A DNA stretch of 64,000 nt from an uncultured Kiritimatiellota bacterium (GTDB lineage: Bacteria > Verrucomicrobiota > Kiritimatiellia > RFP12 > DVOR01), in contig CALXMW010000002.1 of assembly GCA_944389585.1 (NCBI GenBank), forward strand, positions 186,001 through 250,000. The letters are read 5' to 3'. The notes beneath the pieces are model-generated. The model had not been told where the DNA came from and ran no database searches. It saw only the letters and a list, made by a program, of their open reading frames with translations. This document shows positions 17,503-25,447 of this stretch, piece after piece (the stretch's first letter is position 1; every line of letters begins with the position of its first letter). Both the position numbers and the translations under genes were made by a program.

Positions 17503-18882
17503 TCACGGGTGCGCGCCCGCCGCGGGCCGCGCGCCCAGCTCGGGGTAAAGGGTGCTCGTGACGCCCTGCTTGGCGCGCTCGGCCTCGAACCACTCCTGCA
17601 GGGCCTTGCCGCGGCGCTCGTTGGTGAGCGCGGCGCGGATGTCCTCGGCCGTGGCCTGGGCGGGGACGGCCTTGACCAGCGGCAGGAGGGTGACGGCGGC
17701 GGGCTTGTCCTCGGAGAGCAGCAGGATGTGGCTGGCGCGCACCTTGCCGGCCGCGTCGTCGCGCGCCGTCACCTTCACGATGTGCCAGCCGAAGGGCGTC
17801 TTGAAGACCTCGCCCACCTCGCCCACCGGCTGGGAGAAGGCCGCGTCCTCGAAGGGCTTGACCATCATCCCGCGGCCGAACTCGCCCAGGTCGCCGCCCG
17901 CGCGCTTCCCGCTGGGGCAGTCGGAGTATTCCTCGGCCAGCTTGGCGAAGTCCTCGCCCTTGAGGGCGCGGGCGCGGATTTCCTCGAGCTTCGCCTTCTT
18001 GGCCTCGCTCTCGGCGTCGGGCGCGGCGGCGGCGCGCTTGAGCACCTTGAACATCACCTTCGCCCCGGGCACGTCCACGATCGGCGTGACGCCGCCCTCG
18101 GGCGTGCCCTGGATGGCCTTGACCGCAGCCTCGGGGAAGTTCTGCGCCAGCTGCTCCTCGGGCAGCTCCATCTCGCGCTTCACCAGGGAGTCGGACTGCA
18201 CCAGGTCCTCGAACGTGGCCGCGCCCTCGGCGATGCGCTTGGCGCAGGCCTCCAGCGCCTGCTGGGCCAGGGCGCCCTCGGCGGCGTTCTTCTCGAGCTC
18301 GGCGGCGACCTCCTCGTCGGAGACGGCCACGTCCTTGAGCACCACGTCCTCAAAGAGCGTCGTCGCCAGGATGCTCTGCTCCAGCAGGCGCTCCGTCCGC
18401 TCCTTGTCATAAGGCGAGGAGGCCACCAGCTGCTCCACCGTCTGCCCCGCCTCCTTCTGCAGACGCTCGGCGAAGGCCGCGCGCGCGGCCTCGTCCACCT
18501 TCACCCCGGCGGCCTGGGCCGCGTTGGCGATGAGGGTGCCCTCGATGAAGTTCGCCACCTGGCGCATCCGCACGTTCTGCTCGAACTGCGGGCGCATCTC
18601 CGCGGGAACGGCCTGGCCCGAGCTCTTCTCGAAGGCCGCGATCTCCTCGGCCACGCGCGCCTGCAGCGCGCCCCACGTCAGCGTCGCCTCGCCCACCGAG
18701 GCCACCACGTCGTCATCCTTCGGCGGCGGCGGCAACGCCACCACGTCGCTCTCCACCCCCTGCGCCGGCGCGGGCGCGGGGGCCTGGGCGCCCGCGTCCC
18801 CGCCCTGGGGGGCCTCGCCGCAACCGGCCGCCAGCGCCAACGACGCCGCGGCCACGCCAACCATCCAAAAACGCTTCATCAT
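17503..18882 (-). CDS. Peptidyl-prolyl isomerase lipoprotein, SurA/PrsA type (parvulin)
   Basis: A 459-residue exported folding factor. The N-terminus MMKRFW, a hydrophobic segment and ALAAGC (cysteine near residue 21) form a lipoprotein signal, followed by a low-complexity Ala/Gln/Pro linker. Residues 55-230 are a helical SurA_N-like chaperone region. The parvulin domain at about 330-415 is marked by [26 protein letters not shown] and [10 protein letters not shown]. It is expected to help fold proteins in the periplasm. The start at 18882 has AAGGAG 6 bases upstream; the adjacent second ATG at 18879 would also serve. Confidence 0.9.
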   Translation of the reverse strand: MMKRFWMVGVAAASLALAAGCGEAPQGGDAGAQAPAPAPAQGVESDVVALPPPPKDDDVVASVGEATLTWGALQARVAEEIAAFEKSSGQAVPAEMRPQFEQNVRMRQVANFIEGTLIANAAQAAGVKVDEAARAAFAERLQKEAGQTVEQLVASSPYDKERTERLLEQSILATTLFEDVVLKDVAVSDEEVAAELEKNAAEGALAQQALEACAKRIAEGAATFEDLVQSDSLVKREMELPEEQLAQNFPEAAVKAIQGTPEGGVTPIVDVPGAKVMFKVLKRAAAAPDAESEAKKAKLEEIRARALKGEDFAKLAEEYSDCPSGKRAGGDLGEFGRGMMVKPFEDAAFSQPVGEVGEVFKTPFGWHIVKVTARDDAAGKVRASHILLLSEDKPAAVTLLPLVKAVPAQATAEDIRAALTNERRGKALQEWFEAERAKQGVTSTLYPELGARPAAGAHP

Positions 18883-18918
18883 GCACTGCTCCTTGTTCGT
18901 CATGCAACAATCGCGCCA

Positions 18919-18924
18919 ATCATA
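18919..18924 (-). promoter_or_regulatory. -10 element upstream of the PpiC gene
   Basis: Minus strand TGGTATGAT is an extended -10 (TATGAT at 18924-18919), about 30 bases before the PpiC start. No good -35 is seen. Confidence 0.45.
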
Positions 18925-18949
18925 CCAAAAACGCACCGCCCCCGCACGC

Positions 18950-19750
18950 TCACCACCGATACCGCCCCCGCGTGGCCAGCAGATACGCCTGCCACGGCCG
19001 CAACCCCGCCGGCAGGCACCGCCGCGCCACCGCGAAAGGCGCCTTCGCGAAGGGCTCCGTCCGCGCCCCCACCGTCATCGCCAGGCGGTAATGCGCCCCC
19101 TCCGCCGCCCGCGCCAAAGCCTCCGCCCCCGGCCCCGGCGCGTAGGCGAAGGCCACCGGCAGGCGCCCCGCCACCCCCGTCAGCCAATGGCGCCCCCGCA
19201 CCGCCGCCGCACGCAGGGCCTCGTCGTCCGCGCCCGCGCCCTCAGGCAGGGCGCCACCCAGCTCGATGAGCCCCGAGCGCGCCATCTCCTGCAACTCCAA
19301 CGGCTTCAGATGCCCCGCGTCGCGCATGCCCTGATCCGAGACGAAGCACGTCGCCTTCACCCCCAGCCGCCGCAGCAACGGCAGCAGCACCGTGAACTGC
19401 TCGCGCCCGCCCCCGTCGAACGTCAGCACCACCGACTTGCGCAACGGCCGCTCCAGCGCCTCGCCCACCGTCTGGAAACGGTAGCCCGAGGCCAACAGGT
19501 TCCGGATCAACGGCTCCAACAGCCCCGGCTCCACCTCCGCCAACAGGCAGATCGGCACCTCCCGCGGCAACCGCGGCCGCCACCACGCGAACCGCGCCGA
19601 CACCGCCACCGTGATCGCCACCCACGCCACGCCCCCCGCCGCGCGCACCCCCATCGGCAACGGGCTCATGCACCACACCGTCATCAAAATCGCCCACAGC
19701 GCCGCCGCCCAACGGAAGCGCGTCTCGAAAGAGGAAAAGCCCCAGGTCAT
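18950..19750 (-). CDS. Degenerate polysaccharide deacetylase (NodB-like) membrane protein
   Basis: A 266-residue protein with two N-terminal membrane helices and a NodB-like domain from about residue 75. The first motif reads [13 protein letters not shown] where active enzymes have TFDDG, so the metal-binding second aspartate is replaced by glycine. The expected HxxxH metal pair is also missing: the corresponding region reads [21 protein letters not shown] aligns with the third motif. It is therefore probably catalytically dead or uses a different chemistry. The start was set at 19750 because GGAAGGAG lies 7 bases upstream; the ATG at 19756 is only 1 base from it. A minus-strand extended -10 TGGTATCAT lies at 19781-19776. 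Confidence 0.65.
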   Translation of the reverse strand: MTWGFSSFETRFRWAAALWAILMTVWCMSPLPMGVRAAGGVAWVAITVAVSARFAWWRPRLPREVPICLLAEVEPGLLEPLIRNLLASGYRFQTVGEALERPLRKSVVLTFDGGGREQFTVLLPLLRRLGVKATCFVSDQGMRDAGHLKPLELQEMARSGLIELGGALPEGAGADDEALRAAAVRGRHWLTGVAGRLPVAFAYAPGPGAEALARAAEGAHYRLAMTVGARTEPFAKAPFAVARRCLPAGLRPWQAYLLATRGRYRW

Positions 19751-19806
19751 CGTCATGCTCCTTCCAATCCCCACCATGATACCACAACGCGCCCCGCCAC
19801 GGGCGA

Positions 19807-19835
19807 TTGGCGACGCGGCCCACTTTTGCTATCAT
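19807..19835 (+). promoter_or_regulatory. Promoter of the first structured-RNA leader
   Basis: -35 TTGGCG (19807-19812), 17-base spacer, extended -10 TGCTATCAT (TATCAT 19830-19835). The predicted start near 19842 falls at the first conserved bases of the RNA element. A divergent minus-strand -10 (19776-19781) serves the deacetylase gene. Confidence 0.7.
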
Positions 19836-19839
19836 GGCC

Positions 19840-20009
19840 GCACGCGACGGGAAAGCCGCCGCAATCTCGCGCTTTGCGCAAACAAGTTGCCTGCCTGAAA
19901 CTTGAGCACTTTCATCGGTAAACAAGCAACGTGTTTGGCTGGCGTGCCTGCTTGGCACGCCCCTTTCATGTGTTTGTTTACGGGTAGCTCAAGACCCCAG
20001 GCGGACACA
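19840..20009 (+). ncRNA. Candidate structured cis-regulatory RNA, copy 1
   Basis: This 5' leader shares extensive sequence with 30871-31040. Conserved blocks include GCACGC, GGGAAAGCCGC, the hairpin GCGCTTTGCGC (19869-19879), CTGAAAC and ACTTTCATC (19908-19916). Nested helices fold here: P1 GCCTG (19893-19897) with CAGGC (19998-20002); P2 CTTGAGC (19901-19907) with GCTCAAG (19987-19993); P3 GTAAACAA (19918-19925) with TTGTTTAC (19974-19981); P4 GGCGTGCC (19941-19948) with GGCACGCC (19954-19961). The same helices exist in copy 2 with different bases. The 3' end is about 6 bases before the Shine-Dalgarno of the membrane-protein gene. I do not recognise it as a known riboswitch. Confidence 0.75.
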
Positions 20010-20029
20010 GGAAAGGGAGCGTGCTTTTT

Positions 20030-21781
20030 ATGGCACCGAAAGAAAAAGGAAGTGTGTCCTTCCTGCCGGGCGTCCGGGGCGTCGGCGGGGTGGGGCGCGT
20101 GACGGCGACGCTGGGGAAGGCCCTCGCGGCGCGGGGGTGGCGCGCACCAACGTGGCAAAACCTCTGGTTCCCGTTCTCGTGGGGGGCGTTTCTGCTCCTT
20201 ATGGTACGGTCGCGGTGGTATTTCTTTTTTTTGTCTTGGGGCATCGCGTTCTTGCTTAGTTTCTGCGTCTGCCTTCTGCCGCCGCTGTGGGGTGCGGCGA
20301 GGCGGCAGCCGAGGTGGGCGCAAGGCTTTGCCTTGGCGACGGCGGCGGGACTGTTGCATGGCGCGGCGTTCTATTTTTGTTCCCTTCTTTTCAAGCGTGC
20401 ATTTTTCTACACGCTTCTCGAATCCGTTCCTTGCCCGTCGGTGTTGATAGGGTGCGTCGTGGGGAGTGTCGGGGTGCTTTGCTTGGCGGGCGGCGGCGCG
20501 CTCTTCTGCCTGTTGTCGCTCTTTTATGGGTTCGTGTCGCCGGGCGTGAAGACCGTGTTTGGGCGGACCACGGTGGCCGAGCGATGCGTCTTGATCGGCC
20601 TGGTCGTGGCGCTGGGGGGCCTTTCCGCATGGGCCATCGCCCAAACCTCGGCATTCGGCATGTCCGGCAATATGTATGACGTCGTCTACACGGCCGACTC
20701 AATCTTTGCCAGGGGGAATGTCTGCCTCCAATTCACCCATCCGGAGAACGACCTGCGGCAACCGTTGTTCGCCTTCTTCGCGGCGCCGTGGGTGGGCGCG
20801 CCCTGGTTTCTGGCGGCGACGGCGGGGATTTGGGCGGATGGCTCGCTCCTCTTTCCCCTGGGCGTCTCCGTCGCGCAAGCCATGGCGATGGTCTTCGGCG
20901 CGGCCCTGTTGGCGCAGATGCTCGGGCTCAGGCAGGGCCTCTGCAGGGCGGGTTTCTGCGCGTGGCTCACCATGAGCTATGGGATGACGCTGTTCACCGT
21001 CCAATCCGAACAATACGCATTCGCCTTCGCGTGGCTTATGCTGCTTGTCTTTGCCTGGGCTTCGCCGCCCCGTGCGGTGCGCCGTCTGCGCCTCCTGGCC
21101 TTCCTCGGCGCAACGGGGTCGCTGGTCATCGGTGGGGCCATGGAACTCCTCGAATCAATTCCGACGCGGCTCAAATCCGTGCCAAACCGCGTCATGCGCC
21201 TGATTGGCGAGGGTTTCTGCTTCCTCGCGGTGCTTCTGCTCGCGATGCAGGCCCATGTGCTTCTCAACACCGCGGAAACCTCCTCCAAGCTCATGCGGTT
21301 CACGGGCGAGGGCATCCCTTTCCTCGAACGATTGACGCAATGGCTCGCCTTTCTTTCGATGGCCATCCTCCCGCCGGCGGCCTCCGGCCAAGGAACAGCG
21401 TGGCGTCTGCTCGACGCGCCCCCACCCCATGAGCTCTGGGTCGGCGCCGCCCTCGCGGCGGCGTGCGGGGCGATCGGCCTCGCGCTGTTTCGGCGCGACA
21501 GGCTCGCGCGCCTCTGCTTGGCGTGGGTGGGCGTTTCCTTCGTCCTGCTCTGCCTCGTCGGCTGGGGGACGGCCGAGAATGGGCTCGTCCTCTACACCCC
21601 CTATTTCGTGTGGGCCGTCCTAGGCTTGCTGACGCTTGCGCTTGCCCGCGCGGCGCGGCGTTTCGGGCAGGAACGGCTCCTCCCTGTCGTTCTCTGGGGG
21701 TGCGCCCTGGCGACGGCGTGCGCGACGGTTGGCGCGCTCTTCGACATGGTGACGCATCTTGCCGAGATGTGGCCGAGATGA
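20030..21781 (+). CDS. Polytopic membrane protein, possible GT-C pentosyl/glycosyltransferase
   Basis: A 583-residue protein with about twelve hydrophobic segments. The first large outside loop (about residues 215-245) carries YDVVYTADSIF and HPENDLRQPLF, an acidic-loop pattern reminiscent of GT-C transferases. It is cotranscribed with a UbiA-type phosphoribosyltransferase and a HAD-GtrA fusion, so a transferase using a polyprenyl-phosphoryl pentose is a reasonable guess; this is inference. The ATG at 20030 is preferred to the in-frame GTG at 20021 because AAAGGGAG lies 10 bases before the ATG but only 1 base before the GTG. It follows the structured RNA leader. Its composition is less GC-rich than neighbouring minus-strand genes. 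Confidence 0.6.
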   Translation: MAPKEKGSVSFLPGVRGVGGVGRVTATLGKALAARGWRAPTWQNLWFPFSWGAFLLLMVRSRWYFFFLSWGIAFLLSFCVCLLPPLWGAARRQPRWAQGFALATAAGLLHGAAFYFCSLLFKRAFFYTLLESVPCPSVLIGCVVGSVGVLCLAGGGALFCLLSLFYGFVSPGVKTVFGRTTVAERCVLIGLVVALGGLSAWAIAQTSAFGMSGNMYDVVYTADSIFARGNVCLQFTHPENDLRQPLFAFFAAPWVGAPWFLAATAGIWADGSLLFPLGVSVAQAMAMVFGAALLAQMLGLRQGLCRAGFCAWLTMSYGMTLFTVQSEQYAFAFAWLMLLVFAWASPPRAVRRLRLLAFLGATGSLVIGGAMELLESIPTRLKSVPNRVMRLIGEGFCFLAVLLLAMQAHVLLNTAETSSKLMRFTGEGIPFLERLTQWLAFLSMAILPPAASGQGTAWRLLDAPPPHELWVGAALAAACGAIGLALFRRDRLARLCLAWVGVSFVLLCLVGWGTAENGLVLYTPYFVWAVLGLLTLALARAARRFGQERLLPVVLWGCALATACATVGALFDMVTHLAEMWPR

Positions 21782-21791
21782 GGAGGTTGCG

Positions 21792-22658
21792 ATGAGGCCC
21801 AAAGCGGTTGTCCGGCTGTTGCGGCCGCACCATTGCGTGAAGAACGTGTTGGTGCTGTGCCCGCTTTTCTTTAATGGGCGGCTTTTCGACCCGTCGCGGT
21901 GGGGGGAGGCGGCGGTGGCATTCGCGGCGTTCACGTGCGTGGCCGCGGCGGTTTACGCGCTCAACGATTGCATGGACGCGCGGCGCGACCGCTTGCATCC
22001 CACGAAGCGGTTCCGGCCGGTGGCCTCGGGCGAGGTGTCGCAGGGGTTTGCGCTGGCCTTGGCGGCGGGGCTGTGCGTGGCGGCGGTGGCATTGGTCCTA
22101 GCCGTGCGCGCGCCGGGGATGGCCTTGGCGTGGTTGGGCGCGTATGTGGCGGTGAATGTGCTTTACAGCCTGGGGCTGAAGAACCGGCCGGTGCTGGACG
22201 TGGCGTTGCTTTCCTCGGGCTTTCTCATCCGCGTGATGTTCGGCGCGGCGGCGACGGGGGTGGCGGTGTCGCACTGGCTGTATCTGACGGTTCTGGCGGG
22301 GGCGTTTTATCTTGGGCTGGGCAAGCGCCGCAACGAGCTGCGGCGGATGCGCGGCGGGCGCACGCGCCAGGTGCTGCGGTTCTACAACGTCGGCTTCCTG
22401 GAGCAGCAGATGGGCATCTGCCTGGGGCTGGCGCTGACCTTTTACGCGCTGTGGGCGGCGAACCAGCCGTGCGCGGGGCTGATCTGGACGGTGCCGGTGG
22501 CCCTGCTCATCCTCATGCGTTACGGGCTGGCCGCGGATGCCGATGCCGACGGCGACCCGGTGGAGGTGCTCCTGCACGACCCCTTCATGCTCGCGCTCTG
22601 CGCGCTCTACGGCGCTGTCTTGCTGGCGTTGCTCTATCTCCCGGGGCTCGCCGCATGA
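21792..22658 (+). CDS. Polyprenyl-phosphate 5-phosphoribosyltransferase (UbiA family)
   Basis: A 288-residue inner-membrane prenyl-acceptor enzyme with about eight helices. The magnesium-diphosphate motif ALNDCMDARRDRLHP (near residues 59-73) and the second motif YSLGLKNRPVLDV (near 127-139) place it with decaprenyl-phosphate phosphoribosyltransferases such as mycobacterial Rv3806c, which attach phosphoribose from PRPP to the lipid carrier. RLLRPHHCVKNVLVLCPLFF at the N-terminus, given here as HHCVKN, is typical of that subgroup. A good AGGAGG lies 5 bases before the ATG. The stop overlaps the next ATG as ATGA, so the phosphatase-flippase is coupled to it. Confidence 0.85.
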   Translation: MRPKAVVRLLRPHHCVKNVLVLCPLFFNGRLFDPSRWGEAAVAFAAFTCVAAAVYALNDCMDARRDRLHPTKRFRPVASGEVSQGFALALAAGLCVAAVALVLAVRAPGMALAWLGAYVAVNVLYSLGLKNRPVLDVALLSSGFLIRVMFGAAATGVAVSHWLYLTVLAGAFYLGLGKRRNELRRMRGGRTRQVLRFYNVGFLEQQMGICLGLALTFYALWAANQPCAGLIWTVPVALLILMRYGLAADADADGDPVEVLLHDPFMLALCALYGAVLLALLYLPGLAA

Positions 22659-23641
22659 ATGTCTACGACTTTGACCGCACGCTCTACCCAGGCGATGCCT
22701 CGCTGGATTTCTGGCGGTGGTGCCTGCGCCGTCATCCCGCCACGCGGCGGTTCCTGCCGGGGCAACTGTTCTTTTTCGGTCTTTGGCTGACGGGGCTATG
22801 CGGGCGGACGCGCTTCAAGGCCGCCTTCTTCGCCTTTCTGCGCGCCGTGCCGGATGTCCCCGCCGAGGTCGCGGCCTTCTGGGCCGAACGCACGGACGCG
22901 GTCGCGCCGTGGTATCCCACGATGCGCCGGGCGGATGATTGCGTCGTCTCCGCCTCGCCCACCTTTCTGGTGCGGGCGTGCCCGTGGTTGCCCCGCACGG
23001 CGACGGTCTTGGCCACGGAGACGGATTCGCGCACGGGGCGTATCTCGGGGCGCAATTGCCGGGGAGAGGAGAAGGTGCGGCGCTTTCGGGAGCGCTTCCC
23101 CGCGGGCGCGATCGAGCGGTTCTACTCGGACTCCCTCTCGGACGCGCCTTTGGCGGGGCTGGCCGCGCAAGCCTTCCTGGTGCGGCGTGGGGCGCCCCTC
23201 CCCTGGGCGGAGGGCGCGGGCGGCGCACGGCGCGTGGCGGCGCATTTCCTGAGCGTGCGCTTCCTGCGGTTTCTCCTCTGCGGCGGGGTGAACGTGGCCA
23301 CGGGGGTGGGCTTCGCGTGGGGCTTTGCGTGTTTTCTGCAGGCGAACGTGGCCTTCGTGGCGGGCTATGCGCTCAGCCATGCGCTCTCGTACCTGCTCAA
23401 CGCCGCGCTCACCTTCCGCGCGCGGCCGACGCTCACGGGGTACGGCCGTTACGTCCTTGCCTACATCCCCAACTTCCTTATCCAGAACGTCTTGGTCGCG
23501 GCGTTGCACAACGCCTGGGGCGTGCCGCCCTTCTGGGCCTTTTTGGCCTCCGCGCTCCTGGCCATCCCCATCACCTTTCTGGCGCTGGTCTTCTATGCCT
23601 TCGCGCGGGGCGGCGGGGTCAGGGGGCGGGCCAGACGGTGA
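22655..23641 (+). CDS. HAD-IB phosphatase fused to GtrA-like flippase domain
   Basis: A 328-residue two-domain protein. Residues 1-195 are a HAD-IB phosphatase: DFDRTLYPGD at 5-14 holds the catalytic aspartates, SASP near 108 is motif II, GEEKVRRF near 137 provides the lysine and YSDSLSDAPL near 156 is motif IV. Residues 205-325 are a GtrA domain with four membrane helices (FLLCGGVNVATGVGFAW and YALSHALSYLLNAALTF, in parts). In the polyprenyl-phosphoryl-ribose pathway a phosphatase must remove the 5-phosphate and a GtrA-like protein is linked to moving the lipid across the membrane; having both in one protein after the UbiA enzyme fits this well. The 3' end overlaps the convergent 3D-domain gene by 23 bases. 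Confidence 0.85.
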   Translation: MNVYDFDRTLYPGDASLDFWRWCLRRHPATRRFLPGQLFFFGLWLTGLCGRTRFKAAFFAFLRAVPDVPAEVAAFWAERTDAVAPWYPTMRRADDCVVSASPTFLVRACPWLPRTATVLATETDSRTGRISGRNCRGEEKVRRFRERFPAGAIERFYSDSLSDAPLAGLAAQAFLVRRGAPLPWAEGAGGARRVAAHFLSVRFLRFLLCGGVNVATGVGFAWGFACFLQANVAFVAGYALSHALSYLLNAALTFRARPTLTGYGRYVLAYIPNFLIQNVLVAALHNAWGVPPFWAFLASALLAIPITFLALVFYAFARGGGVRGRARR

Positions 23642-24137
23642 CGGAGAGGGTGCGGCGGCCCCAGCGCAGGGCGGCCTCGTGGCTGGGGAACCAGAGGTCG
23701 ATGTGGTTGCCTTTGATGGCGCCGCCGGTGTCCTCGGCGCGGGCGTAGCCGTAGCCGGGGACGTGGAAGACGGTGCCGTAGGGGAAGCGGCGGCGGTCGA
23801 CGGCGGCGGTGCCGCGGCGGGTCTTGGAGCCGGTGGCGGTGACGCCGACTTCCTTGCGTTTGCCTTTGTTTGGGCCGGCGCTGTAGACGGGGGCGCCGAG
23901 GCGGAGCCAAGCGCGTTCCCAGCCGCAGCAGTCGCCGCAGTCGCAGTAGCCGGTGACGGTCATGCGGACGCGGGTGGGGTCGACGCCCTTCGGCGGGCGG
24001 ATGCCGCTGCAGCCGAGCAGGAGCGACAGGGCCGCCAATGCGAGGAGAACGGGGAACGGGGAGCGCTCCTGCGGGGCGACGGGCGAAGCGACAGGATGCG
24101 CAAAAGGGCCAAGGCGTTTCATGGTTCGCTGGCTCAT
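23619..24137 (-). CDS. 3D-domain lipoprotein
   Basis: A 172-residue protein with a lipoprotein signal: a hydrophobic run ending LSLLLGC, cysteine near residue 43 from the first ATG. The C-terminal 3D domain, a double-psi barrel found in MltA and Rpf-associated cell-wall enzymes, is marked by ARAEDTGGAIKGNHIDLWF with its three aspartates. Before it lies a cysteine-rich CDCGDCC stretch, unusual for the family, and a conserved GTATGSKTRRG-like ATGSKTRRGTAAVD. It probably acts on peptidoglycan or glycans outside the membrane. The ATG at 24137 has no clear ribosome site; 24122 is an alternative start that gives a more normal signal length. Confidence 0.8.
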   Translation of the reverse strand: MSQRTMKRLGPFAHPVASPVAPQERSPFPVLLALAALSLLLGCSGIRPPKGVDPTRVRMTVTGYCDCGDCCGWERAWLRLGAPVYSAGPNKGKRKEVGVTATGSKTRRGTAAVDRRRFPYGTVFHVPGYGYARAEDTGGAIKGNHIDLWFPSHEAALRWGRRTLSVTVWPAP

Positions 24138-24149
24138 TTGTCGCGCGTT

Positions 24150-24177
24150 CCGTTCTCCGTTTTCCGTTCTCCGTTTT
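24150..24177. repeat. Two tandem copies of a 14-bp unit
   Basis: CCGTTCTCCGTTTT occurs at 24150-24163 and again at 24164-24177, in the gap between the 3D-domain gene and the flavodiiron gene. Function unknown; it may be a decayed repeat. Confidence 0.7.
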
Positions 24178-24183
24178 CCCTCA

Positions 24184-25371
24184 TCACTTGGCGGCGAGGG
24201 CGGCTTGGGCGAGGAGGCGGCCGGCCTGGCGGCACTTGTCCAAGGTGTCGGGGTCGGGGGCGAAGCGGCAGGTGAGGGCGGGGGTGAGGAGCTCGCAGCC
24301 GAAGGCCTTGAGGTAGGCCTCGGCCTCTTGGGCGCCTTTGGAGGCCCAGCCGTAGGAGCCGAAGGCGAGGGCCTTTTTGCCGGCGGGTTTGAGGCCGCGG
24401 ACGTAGGTGAGGGCGGCGGCGACGCGGGGCATGAGGCTTTGGTTGAGGGTGGGGGTGCCGACGGCGAAGGCGGCGCAGTCCATGAGCTCGGTAATCAGCT
24501 CGGTGTCGCCGACGGCCTTGAGGTCGAAGAGCTTGACGCAGACGTCGGATTCGTTGGCGCCCTGGACGATGGCCTCGGCCATGCGGCGGGTGGATTGCCA
24601 CATGGTGGCGTAGAAGACGACGACCTTGGCGGTGGGCTTGCTGACGTGCCAGTCGAGGTAGGCCTGGAAGATTTTGTCGAAGTGGCTGCGCCAGATGACG
24701 CCGTGGGAGGGAGCGACGATGCGGAGCTTGAGGGCGGAGAGCTTCTTGGCGGCGTTGGCGACGGGCTGGGCGTAGGGGAGGACGATGTTGGCGTAGTAGG
24801 TCTTGGCCTCCTGCATGACCTCGTTCAGGTCGGCCTCGTCGTCGAAGCGGCGGTAGGTGGCGTAGTGCTGGCCGAAGCAGTCCATGGAGAAGAGGATCTG
24901 CTCTTCGACGAGGTAGGTGACCATGCTTTCGGGCCAGTGGCACATGACGGTGTCGAAGAATTGGAGGGTGCGCCCGCCAAGGTCGAGCGTCTCGCCTTCC
25001 TTGACGACCTGGAAGCGCCAGGCGGAGGTGTCGTAGTGGCGGGAGAGGGCGTCCTGGCATTTGGCGTTGCAGACGACGACGGCGTTGGGGCAGGCCCTGA
25101 CGACGGCGGGGAGGGCGCCGGAGTGGTCGGGCTCGGCGTGGTTGCAGACGATGACGTCGACCTGTTCGAGGGGGCAGAGGGCGCGGACGTTGTCCAGGAG
25201 GGCGTCCGCGTAGGGGGCCTTGACGGTGTCGATGAGGGCGGTCTTTTGGGCGCCGCGGACGAGGTAGGCGTTGTAGGAGGAGCCGCGCTTGGTCTGGTAG
25301 CCGTGGAAGTCGCGGACGGGCCAGTCGACGTAGCCGACCCAGTTGACGTTGTTGGCGAGTTCGGTGTTCAT
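24184..25371 (-). CDS. Flavodiiron protein (A-type flavoprotein, O2/NO reductase)
   Basis: A 395-residue cytoplasmic enzyme that reduces oxygen to water or NO to N2O, protecting anaerobes. Residues 1-250 are a beta-lactamase-like diiron domain with HAEPDH near 77-82, HWPES near 146, SMDCFGQH near 163 and APSHG near 222 as metal ligands or neighbours. Residues 252-390 are a flavodoxin domain that binds FMN through YATMWQSTRRMA. Length and order match the class A enzymes without an extra rubredoxin domain. Electron donors are probably rubredoxin or a flavin reductase; the FAD oxidoreductase at 450-1544 is a possible partner. A promoter lies at 25401-25406. Confidence 0.93.
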   Translation of the reverse strand: MNTELANNVNWVGYVDWPVRDFHGYQTKRGSSYNAYLVRGAQKTALIDTVKAPYADALLDNVRALCPLEQVDVIVCNHAEPDHSGALPAVVRACPNAVVVCNAKCQDALSRHYDTSAWRFQVVKEGETLDLGGRTLQFFDTVMCHWPESMVTYLVEEQILFSMDCFGQHYATYRRFDDEADLNEVMQEAKTYYANIVLPYAQPVANAAKKLSALKLRIVAPSHGVIWRSHFDKIFQAYLDWHVSKPTAKVVVFYATMWQSTRRMAEAIVQGANESDVCVKLFDLKAVGDTELITELMDCAAFAVGTPTLNQSLMPRVAAALTYVRGLKPAGKKALAFGSYGWASKGAQEAEAYLKAFGCELLTPALTCRFAPDPDTLDKCRQAGRLLAQAALAAK

Positions 25372-25400
25372 GGCGATCCCTTTCGTTGCAATCGGTTGGA

Positions 25401-25406
25401 ATTATA
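25401..25406 (-). promoter_or_regulatory. Extended -10 promoter of the flavodiiron gene
   Basis: Minus strand TGATATAAT contains TATAAT (25406-25401) with the TGn extension, about 30 bases before the ATG. It overlaps the last codons of the gene broken by the insertion sequence, whose left end is only 42 bases away. Confidence 0.6.
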
Positions 25407-25411
25407 TCAAA

Positions 25412-25447
25412 TCAGCGCAGGATGAGGCGGAAGCCCGGCCGCTCGGG
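25412..25447 (-). pseudogene. Severed 3' end of the secreted-protein gene
   Basis: When the insertion sequence and one target copy are removed, the frame of the gene at 26609-28847 continues into these 36 bases and ends with residues GFRLILR and TGA at 25414-25412. The fragment includes the left target duplication (25438-25447). Confidence 0.85.
25438..25447. repeat. 10-bp target-site duplication, left
   Basis: GCCGCTCGGG immediately left of the insertion sequence, repeated exactly at 26609-26618. Confidence 0.92.

Noticed and set aside
19840..20009. TPP, cobalamin, c-di-GMP or hammerhead RNA
   Set aside because: CTGAGA-like bases occur in copy 2, but the remaining conserved cores of these RNAs are absent in both copies.
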